64,000 nucleotides of DNA from Tsukamurella conjunctivitidis (lineage in GTDB: Bacteria; Actinomycetota; Actinomycetes; Mycobacteriales; Mycobacteriaceae). The notes below the pieces were generated by a model, which worked only from the letters and a program-made list of their open reading frames with translations, was not told the DNA's origin and did not search any database. The stretch spans positions 124,001 through 188,000 of the forward strand of contig NZ_VIGX01000005.1 of the NCBI RefSeq assembly GCF_007858475.1. Reading direction: 5' to 3'. Below are positions 54,354 to 64,000 of this stretch, one piece after another (within the stretch, counting starts at the first letter, position 1; each line of letters opens with the position of its first letter). Position numbers and translations under genes: made by a program.

Positions 54354-54390
54354 CCTCTACAGAACCTCGAACGATCAAGGAGCACCGTTC

Positions 54391-55212
54391 ATGGCCCTCG
54401 GCCGCCGCAAGTCCAAGCAGCGCAGCACCGCCAGCGTCGACCCGTACGCCACGATCGGGCAGCCCGAGCACCACACGGCGCCGGCGCCCGCGGACGACGA
54501 CGAGGTGCAGGAGCTCGGCACCGGCGCGGGTCCCTACGACCTGAACTCCCTCGAGAGCGCCGAGGGGCTCGACGACGGCCGGCTCGACCTCGGCTCGATC
54601 ATCCTGGCGATGCCGCCGGAAGCACAGCTGCAGGTCGAGATGAGCCCCGAGGGTGTCCCCGTCGGTGTGCACCTCGACACCCCCGTGGGCCGTATCACGC
54701 CGGGCGTCTTCGCCGCGCCCAAGTCGGGCGGGCAGTGGCGCGAGGTCGTCACCGAGCTGGCCGACTCGCTGCGCGAGAACGGCGCCCAGGTCGCCATCGA
54801 GGACGGCCACTGGGGCCGCGAGGTGGTCGGCACCCAGCCGGACGGCGTGCTGCGTTTCATCGGCGTCGACGGCCCGCGGTGGATGGTCCGCATCGTGGTC
54901 GCCTCGCCGCTGGAGAACGCCGATCAGGCCGCGCAGTTGGCGCGGGCCATGCTCGCGGAGACCGTGATCCGGCGCGGGACCGATCCGCGACCCGCCCGCG
55001 ATCACCTCGAGATCGAACTGCCCGCCGAGCTGGTGCAGCAGCTGCAGGAGGCCATGGCGGCCCAGCAGGCCCAGCAGGAGCAGGCCGCCGCGGCGATCGC
55101 CGCGCAGGTGGCGCAGCGCGCCGCCGCCGACGGGCCCGCCGCCCTGCGGCAGAGCAATCAGGACCGGCTCACCCAGGGCTCCGCGCTGACGCGGCTCAAC
55201 AACCAGCAGTAA
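54391..55212 (+). CDS. DUF3710 protein (Rv2696c-like)
   Basis: A 273-residue protein. A basic start (GRRKSKQR) and acidic linker lead to the DUF3710 core (LQVEMSPEGVPVGVHLDTPV, FAAPKSGGQWREVVTELADS, RWMVRIVVASPLE). The C-terminal 60 residues are Gln/Ala-rich and helical. It follows dut in all Mycobacteriales I recall. CAAGGAGC lies before ATG 54391. It ends 17 bases inside the convergent hydrolase gene. Function unknown. Confidence 0.9.
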   Translation: MALGRRKSKQRSTASVDPYATIGQPEHHTAPAPADDDEVQELGTGAGPYDLNSLESAEGLDDGRLDLGSIILAMPPEAQLQVEMSPEGVPVGVHLDTPVGRITPGVFAAPKSGGQWREVVTELADSLRENGAQVAIEDGHWGREVVGTQPDGVLRFIGVDGPRWMVRIVVASPLENADQAAQLARAMLAETVIRRGTDPRPARDHLEIELPAELVQQLQEAMAAQQAQQEQAAAAIAAQVAQRAAADGPAALRQSNQDRLTQGSALTRLNNQQ

Positions 55213-55894
55213 GCCCGTCGAGCCCCGCCCGGCCCAGTGTGGCCGGGTCGGGGCCGAGGTCGGCGAGGTCGACGACGACGGTCGCGGCCCCGGGGATCGC
55301 CGCTCCCCACGTCCGCGCGGTCGCGACGGGGTGGATCAGATCCCCCTCGGCGCCCACGACCACGGTGCGCGCGGAGAGACCGCGGAGCACCTCCTCGGTC
55401 GGGGCGCGGTAAGCCGCCGCCTCCCGCAGGGCGGGGGCGAGGAAGTCGCCGTGCGCGGCCCAGGACCGACTCAGCTCCCGCGCCAGCCACGGTGGGCTGC
55501 CCGCCCGCATCCGGGCGATCGCCTCCGCCGACCCGACCTCGTCGACGGTGTCCGCGGTCACCCGGGCCGACATCGCCGCGGGCACGTCCGGCCCGGCCGC
55601 GCCGCACCACGGCGGCAGCGTGAGCACCAGCACGACGTCGGCTTCCGGATTCTCCGCGGCCCAGCCGGCGGCCACCGCGGACCCGAGGGAGACTCCGCAG
55701 GCCACCAGCGGACCGTCCGACGCGGCGGCGTCCAGCGCCGCACGGTACCCGGCCACCACCGACGGCGGCGTCGCGTCGACCGCGACGGTCCGGGCGCACA
55801 GCGCGGTGAGCGGTGCGAACGCGCGGAGTGCGAAGTCGGCGTCCGACCCGGATCCCGGCAGCAGGACGGCGGTGGTGTGCGCGGGGAACTGCAT
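55196..55894 (-). CDS. alpha/beta hydrolase-like protein (Rv2695-like)
   Basis: A 232-residue alpha/beta hydrolase-like protein. LLPGSGSDADF replaces the usual HG turn, the elbow is GVSLGSA (about 67-73) with Ser in GxSxG, and VVGAEGDLIHPVATA offers an acid and a His. The position after DUF3710 matches Rv2695. Start at ATG 55894; the longer upstream frame is antisense to DUF3159 and not real. Substrate unknown. Confidence 0.82.
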   Translation of the reverse strand: MQFPAHTTAVLLPGSGSDADFALRAFAPLTALCARTVAVDATPPSVVAGYRAALDAAASDGPLVACGVSLGSAVAAGWAAENPEADVVLVLTLPPWCGAAGPDVPAAMSARVTADTVDEVGSAEAIARMRAGSPPWLARELSRSWAAHGDFLAPALREAAAYRAPTEEVLRGLSARTVVVGAEGDLIHPVATARTWGAAIPGAATVVVDLADLGPDPATLGRAGLDGLTAGC

Positions 55895-55981
55895 GGGCCG
55901 AGCATGCCAGGGCCCGCGCGCCGGACGACGCCGGCACCGCACGACGGATCGTGGGCCCCTTCGGCCACGTACTGTGTTCCT

Positions 55982-56674
55982 GTGACGGATGGTGCTGAGC
56001 AGGAGCCGGACACGGCGGCGCACGACGCCCCCGAGCCCTCGATCAAGGATCAGGTGCTCGAGCAGATGGGCGGCTGGCAGGGGATGGTCTACTCGACGCT
56101 CCCCGTCGTGGCGTTCGTGCCCGCCAACGCGCTGTGGGGACTGAAGGGCGGCGCGATCGCGGCGTTGGCCGTGGCCGCCCTGGTCGCGGGGATCAGGCTC
56201 GCGACCCGGACCTCGATCCAACCCGCGATCTCCGGCTTCTTCGGCGTGGCCGTCTGCGTCGTGATCGCGATGATCGTCGGGGGCAACGGCAAGGGCTACT
56301 TCCTCTACGGCATCGTCATGCAGGCGGTCTTCGCGGTCGTCTTCGCGGTCTCGCTGCTCGTGCGATGGCCGCTCGTGGGGGTGCTGTGGCACCTGTTCGA
56401 CGACCGCTCGAAGGATCGGACCGGGACGGAGGACCCGGCCGCGGCGCACGACTGGCGGGCCGACCGGCGCCAGTACCGCGCGTTCGCGTGGCTCACCGTG
56501 CTCTGGATCCTCATGTTCGCTGTGCGCTTCGCCGTGCAGTTCGCGCTCTACCAGAACGACAGCGTCGGTGGTCTCGGCGTCGCCCGGATCATCATGGGCT
56601 GGCCCATGTTCGCCGTCGGCGTGCTGATCACCTTCCTCGTGGCCAGGAGGCTGACCCGTGCTGCAGCCGAATGA
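55982..56674 (+). CDS. DUF3159 membrane protein (Rv2693c-like)
   Basis: A 230-residue protein with five or six membrane segments. IKDQVLEQMGGWQGMVYSTL marks DUF3159; ISGFFGVAVCVVIAMIVG and the loop ending HLFDDRSKDRT are in the middle. GTG 55982 is the likely start. It overlaps the following methyltransferase by 17 bases. The ceoBC potassium genes and the OB-fold gene that accompany it in M. tuberculosis are absent here. Confidence 0.87.
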   Translation: MTDGAEQEPDTAAHDAPEPSIKDQVLEQMGGWQGMVYSTLPVVAFVPANALWGLKGGAIAALAVAALVAGIRLATRTSIQPAISGFFGVAVCVVIAMIVGGNGKGYFLYGIVMQAVFAVVFAVSLLVRWPLVGVLWHLFDDRSKDRTGTEDPAAAHDWRADRRQYRAFAWLTVLWILMFAVRFAVQFALYQNDSVGGLGVARIIMGWPMFAVGVLITFLVARRLTRAAAE

Positions 56675-57872
56675 CGTCGTCGAACTGACCTGCGGCGCCC
56701 CCGGCCACGGCGGCTTCGTCGTCGCGCGGCACGAGGGGCGGGCGATCTTCGTGCGCGGTGCCCTTCCGGACGAGCGGGTGCGGGCGCGGATCACCGAGGT
56801 CAAGAAGTCCTACGCCCGCGCGAGCACCGTCGAGGTCCTCGACGCCTCGCCGCACCGCGTTCCCGAGGCGTGTTCCGCCGCCGCGGCCGGCGCGGGGTGC
56901 TGCGACCTGACCTTCGCCGACCCCGCCTACCAGCGCGAACTCAAGGCCTCCGTACTGCGTGACCAATTGCGCCGGGTGGGCGGCTTCGCCCCCGCGTTCT
57001 TCGGGCCGGAGTGGGACACGGTCGTGCAGCCGCTCTCGGACGCCCCGGTCGCCGGGTGGCGCCACCGCGCGCGCCTCGTCGCCGACGGTGACGGCTCCCT
57101 CGGGCAGCACACGCATCGCAGCGACGCCGTGGTGGTGGCCCCCTGCGCGCAGCTGCCCGACGCCCTGACGGACCTCGCCGCCGGCCTGCGCGCCGAGCCC
57201 GGGACCGAGGTCGCGCTCGTCCTCGACGACGCGGGCGCGGCCCACGCGGCCGTTCCCGCGCGACGCGGACGCCCCGCTCAGGTCCTCGCCGGCGACGCGC
57301 TCGCCGAGTACCGGGTGGGCGCGCGATCGTGGAGGATTCCGGTCGGCGGCTTCTGGCAGGCCCATCGCGACGCGGCGTCCAGGTACGCCCAGTGGGTCGG
57401 TGCGTACACGAGCCGGTTCGGCGGCGAACCCGGCCGCGCCTGGGACCTGTACGGCGGCGCGGGCGTCCTCGCCGGAGCCCTGGTCGACGAGGGCTTCGCA
57501 GTCGACGTGGTGGAGACCTCGGGCGGAGCGATCGCGGCGGGAAAGCAGACCTTCGCCGGCGCGCCCGTCGCCTTCCACCGCGGCGACACGGCGTCCCGGA
57601 TCAAGGGACTCCCGTCGCCCGCGGTCGTCGTCCTCGACCCGCCGCGGACGGGTGCCGGTGCTGCGGTCATGGCCGAGATCGCGGCGGCGGAGCCGCGGGC
57701 GATCGTGCACGTGGGCTGCGATCCCGCGGCGTTCGCGCGCGATCTGGGTGCCGCGTGCGAGAACGGCTACCGGTTGGCCGAGCTCGACGCCCGTGACGCC
57801 TTCCCCGGGACCCACCACCTGGAGGCCTTCGCCGTCCTGGTGCCCGGGCGCGAGGACCGGCGTGGCCGGTAA
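56658..57872 (+). CDS. TrmA/RumA-like RNA 5-methyluridine methyltransferase (Rv2689c-like)
   Basis: A 404-residue SAM-dependent methyltransferase. A TRAM domain (1-60: [34 protein letters not shown]), a Cys cluster ([15 protein letters not shown]) and the methyltransferase with [15 protein letters not shown] and [11 protein letters not shown]. The nucleophile Cys is in [14 protein letters not shown]. Methylates U in tRNA or 23S rRNA. The last nine codons and stop are repeated in tandem directly downstream. Confidence 0.9.
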   Translation: MLQPNDVVELTCGAPGHGGFVVARHEGRAIFVRGALPDERVRARITEVKKSYARASTVEVLDASPHRVPEACSAAAAGAGCCDLTFADPAYQRELKASVLRDQLRRVGGFAPAFFGPEWDTVVQPLSDAPVAGWRHRARLVADGDGSLGQHTHRSDAVVVAPCAQLPDALTDLAAGLRAEPGTEVALVLDDAGAAHAAVPARRGRPAQVLAGDALAEYRVGARSWRIPVGGFWQAHRDAASRYAQWVGAYTSRFGGEPGRAWDLYGGAGVLAGALVDEGFAVDVVETSGGAIAAGKQTFAGAPVAFHRGDTASRIKGLPSPAVVVLDPPRTGAGAAVMAEIAAAEPRAIVHVGCDPAAFARDLGAACENGYRLAELDARDAFPGTHHLEAFAVLVPGREDRRGR

Positions 57873-57899
57873 GGGCGCGAGGACCGGGGTGGCCGGTAA
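57846..57899 (+). repeat. 27-bp tandem duplication of a gene end
   Basis: Bases 57846-57872 (last eight codons plus TAA of the methyltransferase gene) are repeated at 57873-57899 with one change (C57861 to G57888). The second copy also ends in TAA in the same frame. It leaves 40 bases before dxs. The second instance in this window of a duplicated gene end. Confidence 0.92.
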
Positions 57900-57939
57900 A
57901 GTGGCACAGGCACCTCTCACGGGAGTAGACACGAGGGAT

Positions 57940-59877
57940 ATGAACCTGCTGCGCACCATCGAGACCCCACGCGACCTGCGTCGGCTGGACCAGGACCAGC
58001 TCACGGAGTTGGCGGGGGAGATCCGCGACTTCCTCGTGGAGAAGGTCTCGGCGACCGGCGGGCACCTCGGCCCCAACCTCGGCGTGGTCGAGCTCACCAT
58101 GGCGATCCACCGGGTCTTCGACTCGCCGACCGACCCCGTGCTCTTCGACACGGGGCACCAGGCCTACGTGCACAAGATCCTCACCGGCCGCCGCGACGGT
58201 TTCGACACCCTGCGTCAGGCCGGCGGCCTCTCGGGCTACCCGTGCCGCGCCGAGTCGGAGCACGACTGGGTCGAGTCCTCGCACGCGTCGGCCGCCCTCA
58301 GCTACGCCGACGGCCTCGCGAAGGCCTTCGCGCTGAAGGGCGAGCAGCGCACCGTCGTAGCCGTGGTCGGCGACGGCGCCCTGACCGGCGGCATGTGCTG
58401 GGAGGCGCTCAACAACATCGCCGCCTCGGACCGCCCCGTCGTCATCGTGGTCAACGACAACGGCCGCTCCTACGCGCCCACGATCGGGGGCCTCGCCACG
58501 CACCTGTCCGGCCTGCGCACGCAGCCCGAGTACGAGCGGCTCCTCGGCGAGGCTCGGCGTCGGCTGCGGAACGTGCCCGTCGTCGGCGAGCCCGCGTACT
58601 CCGTGCTGCACGGCATGAAGGCGGGCATCAAGGACATGGTGAGCCCGCAGGCGCTGTTCGCGGACCTCGGGCTCAAGTACGTCGGCCCCATCGACGGCCA
58701 CGACGAGCTCGCCCTGGAGGCGGCGCTCCGACGCGCGAAGGACTTCGGCGGGCCCGTGGTGGTGCACGCCCTCACCCGCAAGGGCAACGGCTACGAGCAT
58801 GCGGAGAACCACGAGGCCGACCAGATGCACGGCATCGGCGTGATCGACCCCGCCACCGGTCTGCCGGTCGGCGGAGCCGGGGGCGGGAGCCAGGACTGGA
58901 CCTCCGTGTTCGCGGAGGAATTGGTGGCGCACGGCGAGCGGCGCGACGACGTCGTCGCCATCACCGGGGCGATGGCCGAGCCCACCGGCGTGGCCGACTT
59001 CGGCCGCAAGTTCCCGGACCGCATGTACGACGTGGGCATCGCCGAGCAGCACGCGCTGACCTCCGCCGCCGGGCTCGCGCTGGGCGGCATGCACCCCGTG
59101 GTCGCGCTGTACGCGACATTCCTCAACCGCGCCTTCGACCAGCTGCTCATGGACGTCGCGCTGCTGAAGCAGGGCGTCACGGTCGTGCTCGACCGGTCCG
59201 GCATCACCGGCCCCGACGGCGCCAGCCACCACGGCATGTGGGATCTCTCGCTCGCCGCGATCGTCCCCGGGTTGCGCGCCGCGGTGCCCCGTGACGCGGC
59301 CCGCCTCCGCGAGGAGTTCGCGGAGGCCCTCGACGTGGCCGACGCGCCGACCCTCATCCGGTACGGCAAGGGCGCGGTGCCCGCCGACCTCGAGGCCGTA
59401 CGCCGCCTGCCCGACGGGGTCGACGTGCTCGTCGAGGACGGCGACAGCGGCGCGGACGTGCTGATCGTCGCGGTCGGGGCCTTCGCCCACGTCGCGGTCG
59501 ACGTGGCGGCGCGCCTGCGCAATCAGGGCATCTCGGCGACCGTCGTCGACCCGCGCTGGGTGCTGCCGGTGCCGGCGTCGGTGATCGACCTGGCGCGCAC
59601 GCACCAGCTCGTCGTGACCGTCGAGGACAACGGCGTCGCCGGCGGCATCGGGGCGTCCGTGACCGCCGCCCTGCAGCGGGCCGAGGTCGACGTGCCCACC
59701 CGAGTCCTCGGTATCGAGCAGAACTTCCTCGATCACGCCTCGCGCGGAGAGATCCTCACCGGCCTCGGGCTCACCCCGTCGGAGATCGCGTTCCGGATCA
59801 CCGGCTGGGTCACCGCGTGCGCCCACGTGACGGTGCCCGCCGAGAAGACGCAGGCCACGCCGGAACAGGTGCGCTGA
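57940..59877 (+). CDS. dxs: 1-deoxy-D-xylulose-5-phosphate synthase
   Basis: First enzyme of the MEP isoprenoid pathway, condensing pyruvate and glyceraldehyde 3-phosphate with thiamine diphosphate. The 645-residue protein has [10 protein letters not shown]-like [16 protein letters not shown], the ThDP site [16 protein letters not shown], the catalytic Glu in VGIAEQHAL and [11 protein letters not shown] 57940 has a weak site (GAGGGAT). Expected to supply decaprenyl phosphate for the wall and menaquinone. Confidence 0.97.
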   Translation: MNLLRTIETPRDLRRLDQDQLTELAGEIRDFLVEKVSATGGHLGPNLGVVELTMAIHRVFDSPTDPVLFDTGHQAYVHKILTGRRDGFDTLRQAGGLSGYPCRAESEHDWVESSHASAALSYADGLAKAFALKGEQRTVVAVVGDGALTGGMCWEALNNIAASDRPVVIVVNDNGRSYAPTIGGLATHLSGLRTQPEYERLLGEARRRLRNVPVVGEPAYSVLHGMKAGIKDMVSPQALFADLGLKYVGPIDGHDELALEAALRRAKDFGGPVVVHALTRKGNGYEHAENHEADQMHGIGVIDPATGLPVGGAGGGSQDWTSVFAEELVAHGERRDDVVAITGAMAEPTGVADFGRKFPDRMYDVGIAEQHALTSAAGLALGGMHPVVALYATFLNRAFDQLLMDVALLKQGVTVVLDRSGITGPDGASHHGMWDLSLAAIVPGLRAAVPRDAARLREEFAEALDVADAPTLIRYGKGAVPADLEAVRRLPDGVDVLVEDGDSGADVLIVAVGAFAHVAVDVAARLRNQGISATVVDPRWVLPVPASVIDLARTHQLVVTVEDNGVAGGIGASVTAALQRAEVDVPTRVLGIEQNFLDHASRGEILTGLGLTPSEIAFRITGWVTACAHVTVPAEKTQATPEQVR

Positions 59878-59898
59878 TCGCCCGCCGGTCCGGTGCGA

Positions 59899-61119
59899 TC
59901 AGGTAGAGGCGAGCGCGGCCGCGACGGCGTCCACCGTCAGGCGGCGCTGCCATTCCCGCGCACCCGAGGCGGCGAGAGCGGCGTCGACGGCGGCCGCACC
60001 CGACGCCGTACCGTCCCAGCACAGGCTCCGGACGGCGTCCGTCGGCAGCAGGTTCTCCACGGGGACCGACACCTCCTCCGAGATCACCGCGAGCGCACCG
60101 CGCACCGCGGCCAGCCTTTCCGCCGCCTCGGGATTCGACTTGGCCCAGCGGTTGTTGGCCGGTACTCCGTTGCGAGGGCCGTGCAGGGGCGGCAACGCGG
60201 CGTCCGTGAGGTCGTTGGCGCGATGGATCGCCCCCAGCCAGCGCTTCGCCGATCGCTTCATCCGCGGACCGCCGAACACCGGGAGCGCCGTGAGCTCCGC
60301 CTCGGTAGTGGGGTTCTTCGCGGCGGCGTTGACGATCGCGGCGTCCGGCAGGGTGCGTCCGGGCGCGACGTTGCGCTGCTCGGCCATCTCGTCGCGCGCG
60401 AGCCACAGCTCGCGCGCCCGCGCCAGCTGGCGCCGGTTGCGCAGCGTGCTCAGTCCCGAGAGGCGACGCCACGGGTCCGGCTTCGGGGCGGGATCGGGCC
60501 GGGTGCGCTCGTATTCGAACTCCTCGAGTGCCCAGTCGAGTTTCCCAGCGTCCTCGAGCCGCTCGTAGGCCTCGTCGCGCAGGTCCACCAGCACCTCGAC
60601 GTCGAGCGCCGCGTAGTTGAGCCAGTCGTGCGGCAGCGGCCGTGTGCTCCAGTCGGCAGCGCCGTGTCCTTTCGCCAGCGCGTAGCCGGTGTACTCGGAG
60701 GTCATCGCGGCGAGGTTGACGCGCGGCGCGCCCAGGAGCCGGCCCGCGAGCTCGGTGTCGAAGAGCGCATCGCACTCGAAGCCGTCATCCCGTAGGCAGG
60801 GCAGATCCTGGTCGGCGGCGTGCAGTACCCACTCGACGCCGCGCATCGCCTCGATCACCGGTGCGAGGCCCTCGGGCTCGTGGATCGGGTCGAGCAGGAA
60901 GAGCCCGGAGCCCGTGCGCTTGATCTGGATCAGGTACGCGCGGGACGAGTAGGTGAAACCCGATGCGCGCTCGGTGTCGACGGCGACGGGGCCCGTACCC
61001 CGGCGCAGCGCCGCGGCGCACTCCGCGAACTCCTCGACGGTGGTCAGGGGCTCCGGGACGCCCTCGGCGGGTTCGGTGAGCGGAATGCCGGGGACCGGTT
61101 CCGATGAGGCCTTGCCCAC
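59899..61119 (-). CDS. rnd: ribonuclease D (HRDC domain)
   Basis: A 3-prime exoribonuclease of the DEDD family, 406 residues. Exo I VAVDTERASGF, exo II WVLHAADQDLPCL and exo III NYAALDVEVLVDL lie in the first 200 residues; an HRDC domain follows (RNRRQLARARELWLARDEMA). Acts on tRNA and stable RNA ends. The GTG at 61119 starts eight bases after the DUF3000 stop, so the two are an operon. Convergent with dxs. Confidence 0.92.
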   Translation of the reverse strand: MGKASSEPVPGIPLTEPAEGVPEPLTTVEEFAECAAALRRGTGPVAVDTERASGFTYSSRAYLIQIKRTGSGLFLLDPIHEPEGLAPVIEAMRGVEWVLHAADQDLPCLRDDGFECDALFDTELAGRLLGAPRVNLAAMTSEYTGYALAKGHGAADWSTRPLPHDWLNYAALDVEVLVDLRDEAYERLEDAGKLDWALEEFEYERTRPDPAPKPDPWRRLSGLSTLRNRRQLARARELWLARDEMAEQRNVAPGRTLPDAAIVNAAAKNPTTEAELTALPVFGGPRMKRSAKRWLGAIHRANDLTDAALPPLHGPRNGVPANNRWAKSNPEAAERLAAVRGALAVISEEVSVPVENLLPTDAVRSLCWDGTASGAAAVDAALAASGAREWQRRLTVDAVAAALAST

Positions 61120-61127
61120 GGCGGCGC

Positions 61128-61745
61128 CTACGCCGAGCCGAGCCGGGTGATGCCGGCCGGCGGCAGTCCGGCGGCGGTCTCGAGCACCGCGCAGAAGGCC
61201 TCGACGTGCCCGGACAGGTCGTCGCCGAGCGGGGTCCAGGAGGCCCGCAGCTCCAGCTGGTGCGCGCGCGGGGGACCGGCGATGTCGCCGTACCGCACCG
61301 ATGCGGTGGCGGTGACGGTGCCGCCCAGGGCGGTCACCTCCTGGCCGCGTTCGGCGAGCGCGTCGGTCAGCCAGCTCCAGGCCACCTCGGGGAGCAGCGG
61401 ATCGGACGCCAGGGACTCGTCGACCTCGGACTGCACGTAGGCGACCAGCCGCATGAGGCCGTTCCACGCCTCGTGGCCGTGGGGGTCGTGGAGCAGGATC
61501 AGGCGGCCGAAGGTCTCGCCGTCCGAGTGCTCCGGCACGACGTCGGTCTCGGGCGCGCGGACCTCGGCGCCCAGGGCGTAGCTGTAGGGGGCGAGTCGCT
61601 GCGGCGGCCGGATACTGCCGATCTCGATCTCGGGGCGGACCGTCGCCGTGTGGAGGGACTCGACGGCCGCACGGAAGGACTCCGGCTCGGCGCCGCGCGC
61701 TCCCGCACCGCCCGCCGCTTCGTCACCCGTTCCTGGTTGGCTCAC
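61128..61745 (-). CDS. DUF3000 protein (Rv2680-like)
   Basis: A 205-residue soluble protein. FRAAVESLHTATVRPEIEIG, PPQRLAPYSYALGAEV and GRLILLHDPHGHEAWNGLMR are the family core. Always paired with rnd in Mycobacteriales, as here. Divergent from hemE. No catalytic motif can be named. Confidence 0.9.
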   Translation of the reverse strand: MSQPGTGDEAAGGAGARGAEPESFRAAVESLHTATVRPEIEIGSIRPPQRLAPYSYALGAEVRAPETDVVPEHSDGETFGRLILLHDPHGHEAWNGLMRLVAYVQSEVDESLASDPLLPEVAWSWLTDALAERGQEVTALGGTVTATASVRYGDIAGPPRAHQLELRASWTPLGDDLSGHVEAFCAVLETAAGLPPAGITRLGSA

Positions 61746-61840
61746 AAACCGTGACCGTAGCCGCTCCGGAGGCCCTGTCGGCGGAGGCGCGCCGCAGGCC
61801 GCGGCCTGCGGGCGCGGAGGTCATGACATGATCGTTGACG

Positions 61841-62914
61841 ATGAGTAACGAGGATCGATCGACGACGGCCGGAGCGACGGCGTATCCGCTGCTCGACGCG
61901 GCGGCGGGGCGCTCGCCCGCACACCGCCCGGTGTGGTTCATGCGGCAGGCGGGGCGATCGCTGCCCGAGTACCGCAAAGCGCGTGAGGGCGTCGGCATGC
62001 TCCAGTCGTGCTTCCGGCCGGACCTGGTGTGCGAGATCACGCTGCAGCCGGTACGCCGCCATCGCACCGACGCCGCGATCCTGTTCTCCGACATCGTGGT
62101 GCCGCTCAAGGCCGCCGGGATCGACCTCGACATCGTGAGCGGGATCGGGCCGGTCATCGAGCAGCCGGTCCGTGATGCGGCCGCGGTCGCCGCGATGCCG
62201 CGGCTCGACGCCACGCAGGTCGAGCCGATCGCGGAGGCGGTGCGACTGCTGCGGGGCGAGCTCCCCGCGGGCGTCGCGCTCATCGGCTTCTCCGGCGCGC
62301 CGTTCACGCTCGCTTCGTACCTCGTGGAGGGCGGTCCCAGCCGCAATCACGAGCGCACGAAGGCGCTGATGTACACGCAGCCCGACACCTGGCACGCGCT
62401 GCTCGACGCGCTCGCCGACATCGCGATCACCTTCCTGCGGGTGCAGGCCGACGCCGGCGCGCAGGCCTTCCAGCTCTTCGACTCGTGGGCCGGGGCGCTC
62501 TCGCTCGCCGACTACCGCCAATACGTCCAGCCGCACTCGGCGCGGGTGTTCGCCGCACTGCGCGAGAGCAATCCGGCGCTGCCCGCCTTCCACTTCGGGG
62601 TCGGCACGGGCGAGCTGCTCGGTGCGATGGGCGAGGCCGGTGCCGACGTCGTGGGCGTCGACTGGCGCGTGCCGCTCGACGTGGCCGCGGGTCGCGTCGG
62701 ACCCGGCAAGGCTCTGCAGGGGAACCTGGACCCGGCAACCCTGATGGCCGACCGCGACACCGTCGCCGCGCAGGTCCGGCGCGTCGTCGCCGACGCCGAC
62801 GCGGCGCTGGCCGCCGGTGCCACCGGGCACGTCTTCAACCTCGGTCACGGGGTGCTCCCGTCGACCGATCCCGACGCACTCACCCGCGTCGTCGACCTGG
62901 TGCACGCGCTATGA
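61841..62914 (+). CDS. hemE: uroporphyrinogen decarboxylase
   Basis: Converts uroporphyrinogen III to coproporphyrinogen III. The 357-residue protein has the N-terminal [15 protein letters not shown], the catalytic Asp in [26 protein letters not shown], and [11 protein letters not shown] at the end. ATG 61841 is the start; a TTG two codons earlier is possible. Its stop overlaps the start of hemY (ATGA). The echA15 gene seen beside it in M. tuberculosis is missing. Confidence 0.96.
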   Translation: MSNEDRSTTAGATAYPLLDAAAGRSPAHRPVWFMRQAGRSLPEYRKAREGVGMLQSCFRPDLVCEITLQPVRRHRTDAAILFSDIVVPLKAAGIDLDIVSGIGPVIEQPVRDAAAVAAMPRLDATQVEPIAEAVRLLRGELPAGVALIGFSGAPFTLASYLVEGGPSRNHERTKALMYTQPDTWHALLDALADIAITFLRVQADAGAQAFQLFDSWAGALSLADYRQYVQPHSARVFAALRESNPALPAFHFGVGTGELLGAMGEAGADVVGVDWRVPLDVAAGRVGPGKALQGNLDPATLMADRDTVAAQVRRVVADADAALAAGATGHVFNLGHGVLPSTDPDALTRVVDLVHAL

Positions 62915-64000
62915 GCAATGTCGCCGTCGTCGGGGCGGGCATCTCAGGGCTGGTCGCCGCGCTGCGACTGCAGCAGGCGGGCGCACGCGTCACCGTATTC
63001 GAATCGGGCAACCGGGTGGGCGGCAAGCTGCGGTCCGAGACCATCGGCGGGGAGCGCCTCGACGTCGGCGCCGAGGCCTTCGTCCGCCGCCGCCCCGAGG
63101 TGATCGACCTCGCGACCGAACTCGGCCTCGCCGACCAGCTGGTCGAGCCCGCCGGGCGCCGGCCGGCGCTGTTCGCCGACGGTGCCCTCCGCGGTGGCTT
63201 CGGCCGCACCGTGATGGGCATCCCGGGCGATGCGGACGAGGTGCGGATCCCGTTGCGCTGGAACCGGGGTGCCGACGCGTCGATCGGCGCGCTGGTCCGC
63301 TCGCGACTCGGCGACGAGGTCGTCGAGCGCAGTGTCGACCCGATGGTGGCGGGGGTCTTCGCCGCCCACGCCGACGACGTCTCGGTGCGCGCCGCGCTGC
63401 CCGCGCTGGCCGCCCGCCTGGACGAGGGCGCCGCTTCGCTCGGGGAGGCCGTGCGGGACGTTCTCGGCGAGCCCGACGACAGTCCTGTCTTCGGTGCCTT
63501 CCGCGGCGGCTACCAGCAGCTGCTCGACGCCCTCGCGGAGCGCCTCGGCGACCGGATCATGCTCGGCGCGCCCGTGCCGGAGGTGCGGCCCGGGTGGAGC
63601 CTGCGCGGCTCGATGTTCGACGCGGTGGTCCTCGCGGTGCCCGCCCCCCAGGTCGGCCGCCTGGTCGGGCTGAGCCTCCCCGAGCTCGGCACCGCAGTCG
63701 GGTCGATTCCCGCGGCCAGCTCGGCGCTGGTGACGCTGCGGCTGCCCGAGGACGTCGAGCTGCCCGAGCTGTCCGGCGTCCTCATGGCGAGCCGCGAGCA
63801 GGTCAGCGCCAAGGCGCTCACGCTCTCCGGCCGTAAATGGGATCACCTGCCGGGTGGCACCGTGCGCCTGTCCTTCGGCCGCCTCGGCGTGAGCCGGATC
63901 GTCGACGACGTCGACGCCGGGCTCATCGCCGCCGCCCGGGACGATCTCGCGAACGTGCTGGGCATCACCGCCACGCCGACTGTCGCGCACGTGCAGCGCT
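62911..64000 (+). CDS. hemY: protoporphyrinogen/coproporphyrinogen III oxidase, partial
   Basis: FAD oxidase of heme synthesis; 363 codons are visible and the gene runs off the window. The FAD-binding [18 protein letters not shown] is at residues 7-24, followed by RVGGKLRSE and the [11 protein letters not shown] stretch; [16 protein letters not shown] is the GG-x-Q region. In Actinobacteria such enzymes serve the coproporphyrin-dependent route (CgoX). The ATG overlaps the hemE stop, so both are coupled. Confidence 0.93.
   Translation, partial: MSNVAVVGAGISGLVAALRLQQAGARVTVFESGNRVGGKLRSETIGGERLDVGAEAFVRRRPEVIDLATELGLADQLVEPAGRRPALFADGALRGGFGRTVMGIPGDADEVRIPLRWNRGADASIGALVRSRLGDEVVERSVDPMVAGVFAAHADDVSVRAALPALAARLDEGAASLGEAVRDVLGEPDDSPVFGAFRGGYQQLLDALAERLGDRIMLGAPVPEVRPGWSLRGSMFDAVVLAVPAPQVGRLVGLSLPELGTAVGSIPAASSALVTLRLPEDVELPELSGVLMASREQVSAKALTLSGRKWDHLPGGTVRLSFGRLGVSRIVDDVDAGLIAAARDDLANVLGITATPTVAHVQR

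Overview
This is a GC-rich actinobacterial chromosome segment from the Mycobacteriales. The backbone genes (ideR, sigB, sigA, ppgK, suhB, cei, DUF4193, DUF3093, dut, DUF3710, DUF3159, dxs, rnd, DUF3000, hemE, hemY) run in an order close to the one I know from Mycobacterium tuberculosis Rv2677c to Rv2715. Gene content suggests a Tsukamurella-like or related genus, but the exact genus is inference. Coding density is very high. No gap between genes exceeds 300 bases, and I see no rRNA, tRNA, CRISPR array, insertion sequence or phage gene.

Region 1 (1-21.6 kb) is mostly conserved housekeeping and regulation: an alpha/beta hydrolase (cut by the window edge) and a PAC2 protein, a divergent MarR/hydrolase pair, an APC permease, a DUF4192 protein, galE-ideR, and an acuC-patA lysine acetylation pair whose junction carries a 32-bp duplication and a possible 21-residue coupled peptide. 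These are followed by sigB with an ECF-type promoter, an rRNA-type methyltransferase, small DUF3099/DUF3039 genes, a YihY membrane protein, an SF2 helicase, a DUF7455 zinc protein, an EamA exporter and a Tat-type lipoprotein M13 metallopeptidase.

Region 2 (21.4-45.9 kb) is accessory. After a rhomboid-like protein coupled to a 56-residue zinc-ribbon protein comes a large acyl-CoA catabolic locus: four acyl-CoA dehydrogenases, thiolase, three SDRs, a quinone-oxidoreductase-like MDR, a MaoC hydratase, two acyl-CoA ligases, a lactonase-type phosphotriesterase homologue, an MGL-like hydrolase, an MHS transporter, a single-chain biotin carboxylase and two TetR regulators. The HAD, APH-kinase and ACAD genes are the three modules of animal ACAD10 as separate genes. 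Together with the lactonase homologue this suggests a pathway for gamma-lactones or 4-hydroxy/4-oxo acids. Three copies of one palindrome (TAAGC-N4-GCTTA) mark a candidate TetR regulon.

Region 3 (45.5-48.5 kb) holds a DUF6069 membrane protein behind an unusual promoter, a NarL-type two-component system and an unrecognised membrane protein.

Region 4 (48.6-64 kb) is the sigA-to-hemY backbone: primary sigma factor, polyphosphate glucokinase, inositol monophosphatase, envelope integrity protein, dUTPase, a TrmA-like RNA methyltransferase with a duplicated 3-prime end, DXP synthase, RNase D and heme biosynthesis. sigA and sigB, close neighbours in M. tuberculosis, lie about 36 kb apart here with the catabolic locus between them.
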